DNA from: Spirochaetaceae bacterium
GTDB lineage: Bacteria > Spirochaetota > Spirochaetia > Treponematales > Breznakiellaceae
Direction of reading: 5' to 3'
DNA length: 5,698 nt
NCBI GenBank assembly: GCA_031280115.1
Contig: JAITHF010000269.1
Coordinates: 1-5,698 of the forward strand
This document shows positions 5,414-5,698 of the stretch, piece by piece. The position numbers and the translations under genes were made by a program. Under the pieces are notes generated by a model, which worked only from the letters and a program-made list of their open reading frames with translations, was not told where the DNA came from and did no database searches. The stretch's first letter is position 1, and the number at the start of each line of letters is the position of its first letter.

Positions 5414-5698
5414 ATGCGGGTTATTGAGGCCGCCGGTATTACCGGCGCGGTAAAGCGGCTTTTTATCGAGGCGAACCGGAACCTGCCGCCTGATGTGCAG
5501 GGGTGTCTCAGAAAGGCTGCGGCTGAGGAGCCCTGGGAACCGGCCCGGGACGTGCTTGAGAAAATCGAGGCGAACTTTGTGTACGCCACGGAAAAGAAGG
5601 TCCCTATTTGCCAGGACACGGGCATGGCCTGCGTGTTTATCGAAATTGGCCGGGACCTGCGGATTGAGGGGGATATATACGCCGCGGTTGACGAGGGC
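5414..5698 (+). CDS. Class I fumarase-type hydratase alpha subunit, 5' part; probably mesaconase
   Basis: The first 95 residues of an Fe-S hydro-lyase of the class I fumarase / tartrate dehydratase alpha family are visible; the gene runs off the window (such alpha subunits are about 280 residues). The hallmark is VPICQDTGMACVFIEIG, in which Cys66 of the CQDTG motif is the expected first ligand of the [4Fe-4S] cluster. The helix before it (DVLEKIEANFVYATEKK) is also typical. The start is the ATG at 5414, six bases after a GAGAAG Shine-Dalgarno-like sequence at 5402-5407; an ATG at 5400 is in another frame. Two-subunit enzymes of this family hydrate fumarate to malate, and in glutamate fermenters also mesaconate to (S)-citramalate. 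Because glmE and mal lie upstream, mesaconase is the likely role. A beta subunit would be expected next. Plain fumarase remains possible from this fragment. Confidence 0.9.
   Translation, partial: MRVIEAAGITGAVKRLFIEANRNLPPDVQGCLRKAAAEEPWEPARDVLEKIEANFVYATEKKVPICQDTGMACVFIEIGRDLRIEGDIYAAVDEG

Noticed and set aside
5263..5625. Reverse-strand open frame (120 codons) over the intergenic region and the start of the fumarase-type gene
   Set aside because: The product is Phe-, Ser- and Arg-rich and comes from opposite-strand composition. The + strand fumarase-type fragment carries the CQDTG motif.

Overview
The window is one co-directional catabolic gene block on the + strand, built around the methylaspartate (3-methylaspartate/mesaconate) route of anaerobic glutamate fermentation. 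In that route the B12-dependent glutamate mutase GlmES turns L-glutamate into (2S,3S)-3-methylaspartate. Methylaspartate ammonia-lyase then removes ammonia to give mesaconate, mesaconase hydrates it to (S)-citramalate, and citramalate lyase splits that into acetate and pyruvate. The genes for the first two steps are identified with high confidence. The last, partial gene is a class I fumarase-type alpha subunit, which in this setting is most likely mesaconase.

Layout: 1-1002 is the 3' part of glmE; 1003-1134 is an A-rich, almost C-free spacer with short repeats; 1135-2379 is mal; 2389-3777 is an AtuA/DUF1446-family protein; 3796-4128 is a DUF4387 protein; 4165-5115 is a P-loop NTPase fused to a tRNA-synthetase-type second additional domain (SAD). 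The stretch 5116-5413 has no long gene, but carries a 21-bp-period repeat array, two tandem hairpins and possible promoters. From 5414 to the window end is the start of the fumarase/mesaconase alpha subunit. Gaps from mal through the SAD gene are 9-36 bp, each gene has a good Shine-Dalgarno sequence, and these genes look like one operon. The ~300-bp gap before the last gene suggests a separately controlled unit.

The organism is probably an obligately anaerobic, amino-acid-fermenting bacterium with G+C-rich coding sequence and A-rich spacers. Clostridia-related Firmicutes and host-associated spirochaetes (Treponema-like) are the groups I would consider; the sequence alone does not decide.

The least understood part is the trio AtuA-like / DUF4387 / P-loop-SAD, placed between two enzymes of a well-known pathway that does not need them biochemically. 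The other candidate for new biology is the 21-bp repeat array upstream of the mesaconase gene.
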